This document shows, one piece after another, positions 6,482 to 12,378 of a DNA stretch of 12,787 nucleotides; positions within the stretch are counted from its first letter, which is position 1; each line of letters opens with the position of its first letter. This DNA comes from an uncultured Chloroflexota bacterium. GTDB taxonomy: Bacteria > Chloroflexota > Dehalococcoidia > UBA2247 > RBG-13-53-26. The translations under genes and the position numbers were made by a program. The stretch is taken from NCBI GenBank assembly GCA_937860285.1, contig CALMBS010000477.1:1-12787 (forward strand), read 5' to 3'. Under the pieces are notes generated by a model, which saw only the letters and a list, made by a program, of their open reading frames with translations, was not told the origin of the DNA and made no database searches.

Positions 6482-7039
6482 GTCCTCTTCCTCTTCCTCT
6501 GCCAGCAGCCTGTTCCTGAACAGAAGGGCCGCCCTGTTGTCGAAGCTCATCACGCCCATCATGTAGAAGTGCTTCCTCAGATCAGCGTCCGCCGGTGATC
6601 CGATGAAGCAGATGGTGCTGTGATTCTCAGGATTGGCGAACCAGAGCATGAGCCGGGAATCGTGTATGCCGAAGTAGTTCCGGGCATCGTTGTCCCGTAG
6701 CCACTCGACAAGCTGGTACTCGTTGACCGGCGGGAGCACCAGAACGCAGTCCGTATCGCGGCTGGCCGCTCTGATGGCTGCCAGCCTGATGAATGCCTCC
6801 AGGGCCTGGTCCAGGTTCTCGCGAAAAAGGCCCACGACCTCGAAACTGGAGCCCCCGCTGGTGCGCTTGGCCCGGAAATTCGGCTCCACCAGGCCGATGT
6901 GCCTTGTAGGCTTGAAGGCGTATCCGGCCCCCATCAGGAACTCCTCCGTCTCGGCGCGGATCTCGGCCGCGCTGAAGACGTAGTGGCGGAACTCGCCGTC
7001 GCTGATTCGCTTCCCGGATCCGTCAGAGTCCTGCGCCAT
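6479..7039 (-). CDS. Hypothetical protein with acidic C-terminal tail
   Basis: I do not recognise this 186-aa protein. The frame has strong G/C third-position bias, an ATG at 7039 and a purine-rich ribosome binding site (AAGGAAGGAA) about 11 nt upstream. It looks like a mixed alpha/beta cytoplasmic protein. Blocks include a predicted amphipathic helix around residues 75-95, a hydrophobic strand DCVLVLPP, LMLWFANPE and TICFIGSP, and it ends in an LLAEEEEED tail. There are no membrane segments, signal peptide, Cys pairs or nucleotide-binding motif. It is divergent to the AhpD-like gene across an 89-bp region holding a perfect inverted repeat, so the two genes may be controlled together. It could be a lineage-specific sensor or binding protein, but that is guesswork. 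Confidence 0.75.
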   Translation of the reverse strand: MAQDSDGSGKRISDGEFRHYVFSAAEIRAETEEFLMGAGYAFKPTRHIGLVEPNFRAKRTSGGSSFEVVGLFRENLDQALEAFIRLAAIRAASRDTDCVLVLPPVNEYQLVEWLRDNDARNYFGIHDSRLMLWFANPENHSTICFIGSPADADLRKHFYMMGVMSFDNRAALLFRNRLLAEEEEED

Positions 7040-7088
7040 GGTTCACGATTCCTTCCTTCGGACGTCGCCCGGCTGCGGCCGCATTCAG

Positions 7089-7097
7089 ATGGTACCA
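7089..7097 (-). promoter_or_regulatory. Candidate extended -10 for the hypothetical gene
   Basis: On the minus strand TGG-TACCAT matches TGn plus 4 of 6 -10 positions. Transcription would start near 7082, leaving a leader of about 43 nt that contains the ribosome binding site for the gene starting at 7039. The TGGTA portion is the outer end of the inverted repeat at 7093-7118. No consensus -35 is seen. Confidence 0.3.
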
Positions 7098-7118
7098 CTT
7101 CCGGACGCGGAAGTGGTA
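7093..7118. repeat. Perfect 11-bp inverted repeat between divergent genes (operator candidate)
   Basis: TACCACTTCCG (7093-7103) and CGGAAGTGGTA (7108-7118) are perfect complements around a GACG centre. The repeat sits in the 89-bp gap between the hypothetical gene and the AhpD-like gene. Each arm ends, on its own strand, in TGGTA, which forms part of an extended -10 on both sides. A dimeric regulator bound here could repress both genes at once. As RNA it would form an 11-bp stem with a tetraloop. Confidence 0.65.
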
Positions 7119-7122
7119 AAGT
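7114..7122 (+). promoter_or_regulatory. Candidate extended -10 just before the AhpD-like start codon
   Basis: TGG-TAAAGT has the TGn extension and 4 of 6 -10 matches, and ends only 6 nt before the ATG at 7129. Transcription would begin at or next to the start codon. That fits the lack of a ribosome binding site and suggests a leaderless mRNA. No consensus -35 is present, so this is a weak call. Confidence 0.3.
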
Positions 7123-7128
7123 GGCGGT

Positions 7129-7665
7129 ATGGGAAGCACAAAGGAGGGATTCGGGAAGAGGAAATACCGCAGCGTGCGGGAGTTCCTGGCGGACGTGTGG
7201 TCTGTGCTCAGGAGCTTCCCGGGGATGGTCCGGATCTTGAGGCGGCGGACGCTGCCCCGGGCCTTCCGGGAGAGGCTCATGCTGGCCGTCACCGGGGTGT
7301 ATGGATGCCGCATGTGCAGCTGGGCCCACACCAGGGAGGCCTTCAGGTCCGGCGTCGATCGAAACGAGATTACAGCCCTTCTGTCGGGGACCGCGGACGA
7401 CTGCCCGCCCGATGAGGCGGTGGGCGTCCTGTATGCCCAGCACTGGGCGGACTCCGACGCCCATCCCACTCCGGAGGCGGCGAAGAGGCTGGTGGACTCG
7501 TACGGGCCGGAGAAGGCCCGGGCGATAAACATCATGCTCCGCATGATGCGCGCCGGCAACCTGACCGGCAACACCTGGGACTACATCCTGTACCGTGCGT
7601 CGTTCGGCCGGCTGGGCATGCAGCAGCACCCGCGGGCCGGCGGGGCCGCGTCAACCACTGACTGA
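7129..7665 (+). CDS. AhpD-like / carboxymuconolactone-decarboxylase-family protein
   Basis: This 178-aa all-helical protein carries the AhpD-type active-site pattern Cys-x-x-Cys-x(3)-His (CRMCSWAHT, Cys60, Cys63, His67). It follows the helix RERLMLAVTGVYG, as in alkylhydroperoxidase-like proteins of the CMD superfamily. Such proteins can reduce peroxides through the cysteine pair, but many members have unknown substrates. A second conserved-looking helix pair (EAVGVLYAQHWAD and KARAINIMLRMMRAGN) completes the fold. The ATG at 7129 is the first in-frame start and has no ribosome binding site. An AAAGGAGGG lies inside the coding region at about 7140-7148 but has no suitable start after it. The gene is divergent to the hypothetical gene, sharing the inverted repeat, and lies 59 bp before the APH-like gene. 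Confidence 0.85.
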   Translation: MGSTKEGFGKRKYRSVREFLADVWSVLRSFPGMVRILRRRTLPRAFRERLMLAVTGVYGCRMCSWAHTREAFRSGVDRNEITALLSGTADDCPPDEAVGVLYAQHWADSDAHPTPEAAKRLVDSYGPEKARAINIMLRMMRAGNLTGNTWDYILYRASFGRLGMQQHPRAGGAASTTD

Positions 7666-7724
7666 AGGCTGCAGTCAAGGCAGACCCATGATGGTGCTAT
7701 CGGCCCGTGGCATGGGAGGTACAC

Positions 7725-8804
7725 ATGATTGAGATTGGACGCGAAGACCTGGAGCGCTACCTGCGGGAGACACTGGGCCCGTCCGTGACCCTCAAGGGGG
7801 TCGGTGAGATCGGTGTCTGGGACGAGCAGGCCATGAAGGAGTTCGGCTACGGCAAGTCCCTCAAGGTGACCTACGAGCGTGACGGCCGCGAGGAGCAGGC
7901 GGTGTTCTCCACCATGAGAGGAGACCGCTACGGACACCAGTTCTACTGGGACCGTGGCGCCGTCCTCATGTTTGAATACGATACCAGCGCCAGGCTGGAG
8001 AAGCACGTGCGGCCCAGGGGGCTGGGCTACGTTGACCAGGAAGGCCGCCTGGTGCCGCTGACGAAGCCACGGGAGTTCTTCATCGTCAACGAGCTGCTGG
8101 AGGGGAAGCCCTATTTTCACGATCTGGAGAGGATCAGGAAGGGCCGCCTGCAGCCCGGAGACGTCGTGCTGGTACGGGAGTTTGCCCGATGGCTGGCCCG
8201 GGTGCACGCCCAGAAGAAGGAGGACCCGGACCTGTACCTGCGCCGGGTGCGTGAGCTCATCGGCGGCTCGGAATGCATCTGGGGGCTGATCGACGCCTAC
8301 CCCCACCCCTGCCCCGACTTCCCCCTGGAGTCGTTCCGTGAGCTGGAGATGGAGCTGGTGGAATGGCGGTGGAGGCTGCGGAGCTATGCCCGGCGCCTGT
8401 CCGTGGTCCACGGAGATTTCCACCCGTGGAACGTGCTGGTCCGCCCCGGCGGTGCCTTCTCGGTGCTGGACCGCAGCCGGGGGGAGTGGGGCGAGCCCGC
8501 CGACGATCTGGCCGCCATGGATGCCAACTACCTGCTCTACGGGCTGTATCAGGAGAGGCGCCTGTCCGGCGACTTCGCGGACCTGCACCTGGCCTTCTGG
8601 GAAGAGTACCTGGAGCAGACCAGCGACCGCGGGGTCCTGGAAGTAATCGCCCCCTTCTATGTCTTCCGGGGGCTGGTGCTGGCTAATCCGGAGTGGTACC
8701 CCGGCCACCCCGTGGAGGTGAGGCAGTCGCTGCTGCGGTTCGCCCGCAACGTCCTCCTGGGGGACAGCTTCGACTATCGGAACGTGAACAGGTACCTCGA
8801 GTAG
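7725..8804 (+). CDS. APH-fold phosphotransferase family protein
   Basis: This 359-aa protein has the aminoglycoside-phosphotransferase / choline-kinase-like fold. The catalytic loop VVHGDFHPWNVLV gives Asp231 and Asn236. The metal-binding segment LDRSRGEWGEPADDLA gives Asp249, followed by the family's G-x-P-x-x-D-L pattern. The N-terminal lobe is present but its ATP-binding loop is not obvious. The likely reaction is ATP-dependent phosphorylation of a small hydroxylated molecule; sequence alone does not support an antibiotic-resistance role. The ATG at 7725 follows GGGAGGT at a good distance; an in-frame GTG at 7707 lacks such a site. The next gene, a P-loop kinase, begins 18 bp downstream. 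This recalls bifunctional proteins that join an APH-like domain to an AAA/P-loop kinase domain, so the two products may work on one pathway. Confidence 0.88.
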   Translation: MIEIGREDLERYLRETLGPSVTLKGVGEIGVWDEQAMKEFGYGKSLKVTYERDGREEQAVFSTMRGDRYGHQFYWDRGAVLMFEYDTSARLEKHVRPRGLGYVDQEGRLVPLTKPREFFIVNELLEGKPYFHDLERIRKGRLQPGDVVLVREFARWLARVHAQKKEDPDLYLRRVRELIGGSECIWGLIDAYPHPCPDFPLESFRELEMELVEWRWRLRSYARRLSVVHGDFHPWNVLVRPGGAFSVLDRSRGEWGEPADDLAAMDANYLLYGLYQERRLSGDFADLHLAFWEEYLEQTSDRGVLEVIAPFYVFRGLVLANPEWYPGHPVEVRQSLLRFARNVLLGDSFDYRNVNRYLE

Positions 8805-8822
8805 TCCGGCCGGAGGGCTGAA

Positions 8823-9449
8823 GTGAGAGATGCAGGAGGGGCGCCCTGCAGTAGACGGCGCCTGGCACCAAAAGGTGAGAAGTCCGCGCCCGGATGGGTG
8901 ATCTGGTTTGTGGGCCTGCCGGGTTCCGGAAAGAGCACCTATGCCCGGGCGGTGTGGTCTGCCCTGAAGGCGAAGGGCATGGATGTCGAGTACCTGGGCA
9001 TGGACGAGCGGCGGAGAGACTATGTGGCCCGGCCGGCCTATACGGAGGAGGAGCGGGCCGCGGCCTACCGCCTCTTTGCCGCGGAGGCGGCCCGGCTGGC
9101 TGGTGAGGGGCGCAACGTAGTCATGGACGGCACCGCCCACCGGCGGGCGATGCGGCAGCACCTGCGGCGGCTGGTGCCGCGCTTCGCGGAGGTTCATGTC
9201 CGCTGCTCGCTGGAGACAGCCATGCAGCGGGAGAAGGGCCGGCCGGAGGGCCTGGTCATGGCGGGGCTGTATGAGAAGGCCCTCGAGCGAAAGAGGACCG
9301 GGGCCCGCCATGCGGGGCTGGGAGAGGTGGTCGGGGTGGACATCGAGTTCGAGGAAGACCCAGCCGCCGAGTGCGTCATCGACAGCGAACGAGAGAGCGT
9401 CGAACAGGGGCGGGACAGGGTGCTGGCGTTCCTGGCACGGTGGCGGTAG
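8823..9449 (+). CDS. APS-kinase-like P-loop kinase
   Basis: This 208-aa protein is a P-loop kinase with Walker A GLPGSGKST (residues 31-39). Its C-terminal half resembles adenylylsulfate kinase, with VHVRCSLETAMQREK, LYEKALERK and an acidic ECVIDSERESVEQ ending. The usual APS-kinase D-G-D-x-x-R motif is replaced by LGMDERRRDY, so the substrate may not be adenylylsulfate. Zeta-toxin-like or other small-molecule kinases are alternatives. The GTG start at 8823 follows GGAGGG at about 6 nt; the first 24 residues are a basic, probably flexible extension. It lies 18 bp after the APH-like gene, in the same direction, and its stop is only 4 bp from the convergent permease stop. No sulfate-assimilation genes are visible nearby, which weakens an APS-kinase role. 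Confidence 0.85.
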   Translation: MRDAGGAPCSRRRLAPKGEKSAPGWVIWFVGLPGSGKSTYARAVWSALKAKGMDVEYLGMDERRRDYVARPAYTEEERAAAYRLFAAEAARLAGEGRNVVMDGTAHRRAMRQHLRRLVPRFAEVHVRCSLETAMQREKGRPEGLVMAGLYEKALERKRTGARHAGLGEVVGVDIEFEEDPAAECVIDSERESVEQGRDRVLAFLARWR

Positions 9450-9453
9450 CGGC

Positions 9454-10206
9454 TCAGCCGCCCCGGCCCGACAGAACGATGTTCTGCCGCGTGAGCCGGC
9501 GCGAGAGGAACAGCAGGACCGCCCAGGCGGCGGCCGCGGCGGCCAGGGACCAGAGGGCGAAGGGCCACGAGCAGATGTCGATGGCCCCGGTCGCCATGCC
9601 TACTGGCACTCCGATCATCAGGCCGAAGCCGATGATGAAGGACGGCGCCACGGCGGCATCCGGGTTGCCGGCCATGGAGTAGAGGATGGTGAACAGGAGG
9701 ACGGCCAGGAACAGCAGCGGATTGATCACCAGCCCGGTCGCCAGGGCCGGCGCCGGCAGGGCCAGGGTGTCCCACCCCGGCCTGATGGCGGCGAGGTTCA
9801 CGGCCAGAAGGACGACGGCAGTGCCGATGGTCGCGATGACGTATCCCGGCACGAAGACGGCCAGTCCCTTGCCGGCCCACAGGGCCCTGGGCCCCAGCGG
9901 CGTGGCCAGCAGGCACTCGATGTTGCCGTTGGCCTTCTCCTTGACCACCGGCAGGCTGGCGAAGGCCCAGATGAAGCCGGTCAGCACGAAGAGCGGCAGG
10001 AAGTAGGCCAACAGCCCTACGATCAGGTCCAGGGCCGGCCCCGCGTCTGCGTCCCCGTACCATGACTGCAGCCGAAGGGCGATGGAGATGCCCGCCGAGG
10101 CCCCTGCCGTGACCAGGGTCGCCATGGCCAGCGTGATGCGAAAGGCCGCCGTGGAACGCATCTCGCGCCAGTCCCGGCCGGCCACCAGCAGCATCCTTCT
10201 CAACAT
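9454..10206 (-). CDS. ABC-2 type transporter permease (second)
   Basis: This 250-aa integral membrane protein has about six predicted hydrophobic segments (near residues 24-44, 61-83, 115-140, 150-170, 185-205 and 215-240). Between the second and third lies the conserved loop EKxxGxIxxLLATP then PRxxWxGKxLxVFxPG. The same loop begins at the same residue number (Glu90-Lys91) in the neighbouring permease, and both end in L-T-x(3)-I-x-L-S, so the two are paralogues. It probably forms a heterodimeric channel with that permease, driven by the ATPase encoded upstream. The ATG at 10206 has AGGAG close upstream and lies 6 bp after the previous stop. It is the last gene of the four-gene operon. The exported substrate is unknown. 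Confidence 0.9.
   Translation of the reverse strand: MLRRMLLVAGRDWREMRSTAAFRITLAMATLVTAGASAGISIALRLQSWYGDADAGPALDLIVGLLAYFLPLFVLTGFIWAFASLPVVKEKANGNIECLLATPLGPRALWAGKGLAVFVPGYVIATIGTAVVLLAVNLAAIRPGWDTLALPAPALATGLVINPLLFLAVLLFTILYSMAGNPDAAVAPSFIIGFGLMIGVPVGMATGAIDICSWPFALWSLAAAAAAWAVLLFLSRRLTRQNIVLSGRGG
9472..9486. repeat. Short palindrome at the end of the permease gene
   Basis: CAGAAC-gat-GTTCTG is a perfect 6-bp inverted repeat lying 23 bp beyond the P-loop kinase stop and inside the last codons of the convergent permease gene. With only 4 bp between the two stops, any kinase-mRNA terminator must lie here. No T tract follows, and the palindrome may simply reflect codon use. Confidence 0.25.
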
Positions 10207-10212
10207 AGACTC

Positions 10213-10953
10213 CTAGCGGGAGAGGGTGATCCTCTCTGCGGTCAGCTTCGAGCGCAGCAGGAGCACTATGATGCCGGCGGCGGCGGCGACGCCGAGCAAC
10301 GCCACGGTGAAGACCCACGAAGCGGCGCTGGGCACCTTCCGGACGGCCAGGTTGATCATCAGGGACATCATCACCGGGAGGAAGACCTGGGCGATCACGT
10401 TGCCGGTGGCCGGTCTGCCGGTGAGGCCGACCAGGTGCACGACGAGGGTCATCGCCAGGTAGACCAGCGGCACCGCGACGAAGCTGGTGATGATCATCCA
10501 GGGGGTGATGATGAAGCCGATATCGGGGATCAGGTACGTGTAGCTGACGCCGAGGAAGGCCGCCAGGGTGGTTACCACGGCAAAGGCCAGTCCGGGAAGG
10601 AACACTCCCAGGCTCTTGCCCAGCCAGACGTCGCGGGGAGCCACCGGCGTGGCCAGCAGCGCCTGGATGCACCCGCGGTCCTTCTCCCGTGTGAGTGACT
10701 GGAAGGTGAACACGCTGGCGTAGATGCCGATGCAGACGAAGCTGGTGGCAAACATGACCAGCCCGACGTGGTTCTCCAGTACGGAGCGGTCAGGTGCGGC
10801 CCTGGCCACCTCGGGGCGGATGAACAGCGTGCCGAACAGCACTGCCAGCCCGGCGGCACACATGAGGGCCACCCCGGCAATGACGGCCGCGACGGCTGGC
10901 GACCGGAAATTGGCCCTCATGGCCGCCTTCATGACCAGCGCCGTGTACCTCAC
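10213..10953 (-). CDS. ABC-2 type transporter permease (first)
   Basis: This 246-aa integral membrane protein has about six hydrophobic segments (near residues 20-45, 62-84, 116-140, 150-175, 185-203 and 210-232). The cytoplasmic loop at residues 89-121 carries the EKDRGCIQALLATP and PRDVWLGKSLGVF blocks shared with the downstream permease. The fold is that of ABC-2 exporters such as NatB- or DRR-type systems. The GTG start at 10953 overlaps the ATPase stop codon by 4 bases (GTGA), a clear sign of translational coupling. No annotation of substrate is possible; such systems move lipids, drugs, small peptides or ions. Confidence 0.9.
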   Translation of the reverse strand: MRYTALVMKAAMRANFRSPAVAAVIAGVALMCAAGLAVLFGTLFIRPEVARAAPDRSVLENHVGLVMFATSFVCIGIYASVFTFQSLTREKDRGCIQALLATPVAPRDVWLGKSLGVFLPGLAFAVVTTLAAFLGVSYTYLIPDIGFIITPWMIITSFVAVPLVYLAMTLVVHLVGLTGRPATGNVIAQVFLPVMMSLMINLAVRKVPSAASWVFTVALLGVAAAAGIIVLLLRSKLTAERITLSR

Positions 10954-11879
10954 GGGCCTTCTGCCTCTTGGAGGATCGATGAGTAGAGCTCTTCCAGCGA
11001 GGCCTCCCGCCGGCCGGCGCCTTCGATCTTCACGCCCCGTCCCGTCAGGAAGGCGATGATGTCCGACACCTCGGCGGCCCCCTCGCCGCCCTCGAAAAGG
11101 AGGCTGGTCCCTCTGGCCTCGCGGAAGCCGAGCCCCGGCTGTCTCCTGAGGTCCTCCAGGACGGAGTCGGCAGCGGCGGCGCCGGTCTCAATAACGATGC
11201 TGCTGCGGCCCATGGTCTGGCGGAGCTCCTCGAGCTCGCCGTAGAGCCTGATCTGGCCCCGGTCGATGATGGCCACCCGGTTGCAGATGCGCTGGACCTC
11301 GTCCAGGTTGTGCGAGCTGAGGAGCACCGTCTTCTTCTCTGCGTGGGCGATGTCCAGCAGTATTCGGCGTATCTCGATCTGGCCGGTGGGGTCGACGCCG
11401 GCGGTTGGCTCGTCCAGGATGAGCACCTCCGGGTTGTGCACCATGGCCCGGGCCAGCGAGAGCCGCTGGCGCATGCCCTTGGAGTAGGTGCCGACCCGGT
11501 CGCCGGCGCGGTCCGCCAGGCCCACCAGTCCCAGGACGCGGTCGATGCCGGCCCCTGCCCCGGGGACGCCGTAGATGTCGGCGTAGTACCGCAGGTTCTC
11601 CATGCCGGTCATCGAGTCGTAGAGCCCGTCCGGGTCCAGGACGAAGCCGATCTTCATGCGCGTTCCGGCCAGGGCGATGTCGCTGCCGAGCACGTCCAGC
11701 TTCCCGGAGTCGGCCCGGAGCAGGCCCAGGAGTATCCTGATGGTCGTGGTCTTGCCGGCGCCGTTCGGGCCCAGGTAGCCGAAGATGTCGCCGGTCTCGA
11801 CGTCGAAGGTGACTCCCTTGAGCACCTCCCGGGCGCCGAGCCTCTTCCGGATGCCGTCCAGGTGAATGGCGGCCGTCAT
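10950..11879 (-). CDS. ABC transporter ATP-binding protein
   Basis: This 309-aa ATPase powers the two permeases encoded downstream. It has Walker A GPNGAGKTT (37-45), signature YSKGMRQRLSLA (132-143), Walker B VLILDEPTAGVD (152-163) and the switch His190 (SSHNLDE). The Q-loop position reads GFVLDPDGLY, with Asp where the usual Gln stands; similar replacements occur in exporter ATPases of the DRR/Bcr type. Residues after about 225 form the C-terminal extension common in ABC-2 exporter ATPases. The ATG at 11879 overlaps the stop of the AbrB-type gene (ATGA). Length is typical for the exporter subfamily. Confidence 0.95.
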   Translation of the reverse strand: MTAAIHLDGIRKRLGAREVLKGVTFDVETGDIFGYLGPNGAGKTTTIRILLGLLRADSGKLDVLGSDIALAGTRMKIGFVLDPDGLYDSMTGMENLRYYADIYGVPGAGAGIDRVLGLVGLADRAGDRVGTYSKGMRQRLSLARAMVHNPEVLILDEPTAGVDPTGQIEIRRILLDIAHAEKKTVLLSSHNLDEVQRICNRVAIIDRGQIRLYGELEELRQTMGRSSIVIETGAAAADSVLEDLRRQPGLGFREARGTSLLFEGGEGAAEVSDIIAFLTGRGVKIEGAGRREASLEELYSSILQEAEGP

Positions 11880-12145
11880 TGGCGGGGCTTCTTCATCCGC
11901 GATTCTATGTCCCGGAACAGCTGCGCGCTGCCTTCGATGTTTTTCTCCAGGATGCCGAAGGTGGCTATCCAGAGCCCCATCTTCATGTCCCCGAACACCA
12001 GCAGCTTGTCTCCGACGGCTATGTTGAAGTCCTGGCGGGCCTGGGCCGGGACGACGACCTGCCCTCTCTCGCTCACCGTCACTGAACCGTAGAACTTCCT
12101 GCCTTCTGGCGGTGCCGAACCCTTCGCCTTCTTCTTTCCCTTCAT
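11876..12145 (-). CDS. AbrB/SpoVT-family DNA-binding regulator
   Basis: This 89-aa protein has a basic N-terminal arm (MKGKKKAKG) followed by a swapped-hairpin AbrB domain: FYGSVTVSERGQVVVPAQAR, then VGDKLLVFG. A helical C-terminal tail may aid oligomerisation. It is probably a DNA-binding regulator of its own operon, because it is the first gene before the ABC ATPase and shares an ATGA overlap with it. The ATG at 12145 is preferred, with TAGGA about 6 nt upstream; a GTG at 12163 would add six residues. AbrB domains also serve as antitoxins (MazE-like), but no toxin gene is adjacent. The promoter just upstream contains a small palindrome over its -10 that could be the operator. Confidence 0.88.
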   Translation of the reverse strand: MKGKKKAKGSAPPEGRKFYGSVTVSERGQVVVPAQARQDFNIAVGDKLLVFGDMKMGLWIATFGILEKNIEGSAQLFRDIESRMKKPRQ

Positions 12146-12176
12146 CTTACGTCCTACGTACACAATTTACAATATT

Positions 12177-12205
12177 AGTATGACATACAAAACAGACATT
12201 GTCAA
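12177..12205 (-). promoter_or_regulatory. Promoter of the AbrB-ABC exporter operon
   Basis: On the minus strand, a consensus TTGACA (12205-12200) is followed after 17 bp by CATACT (12182-12177), 4 of 6 matches to TATAAT. Transcription should start near 12170, about 25 nt before the ATG at 12145. The surrounding AT-rich stretch is unusual for this GC-rich window. The palindrome GTATG-a-CATAC (12178-12188) covers the -10. Confidence 0.65.
12178..12188. repeat. Palindrome GTATG-a-CATAC over the -10 (operator candidate)
   Basis: This perfect 5-bp inverted repeat with a 1-bp centre overlaps the -10 of the AbrB operon promoter. A dimer or tetramer of the AbrB-type product could bind here and shut off its own operon. 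AbrB proteins often recognise shape rather than a strict motif, so this is only a candidate. Confidence 0.35.
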
Positions 12206-12261
12206 GCACGGCATGGGTCGTGCCGCCGCGCGTCACGGCCACGAGGGCACGCGACGGGGGA

Positions 12262-12291
12262 TTGACACCCTGCGCTGGCTTGTGCTAGCTT
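12262..12291 (+). promoter_or_regulatory. Promoter of the secreted repeat protein gene
   Basis: TTGACA (12262-12267) is followed 18 bp later by TAGCTT (12286-12291) with the TGn extension (TGC at 12283-12285). The -10 matches only 3 of 6 positions but the extension and perfect -35 support it. Transcription would start near 12298, leaving a leader of about 80 nt. It diverges from the AbrB operon promoter. Confidence 0.5.
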
Positions 12292-12378
12292 CCAGGGCAA
12301 CCGGCATGGGCTTGTCTTCACTGATGCTGTCCCCGCGCTGGACTGCGCATGCCGCTTTCTTGTTGAGGAAGGAGAAGG

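Noticed and set aside
7581..9311. A 576-codon minus-strand frame opposite the APH-like and P-loop kinase genes
   Set aside because: The plus-strand genes have clear catalytic motifs and ribosome binding sites. The antisense product has low-complexity composition and no domain.
9194..10672. A 492-codon minus-strand frame overlapping both permease genes
   Set aside because: It is out of frame with the permeases and is Arg/Gly/Pro-rich without hydrophobic segments. The permease frames carry the family motifs.
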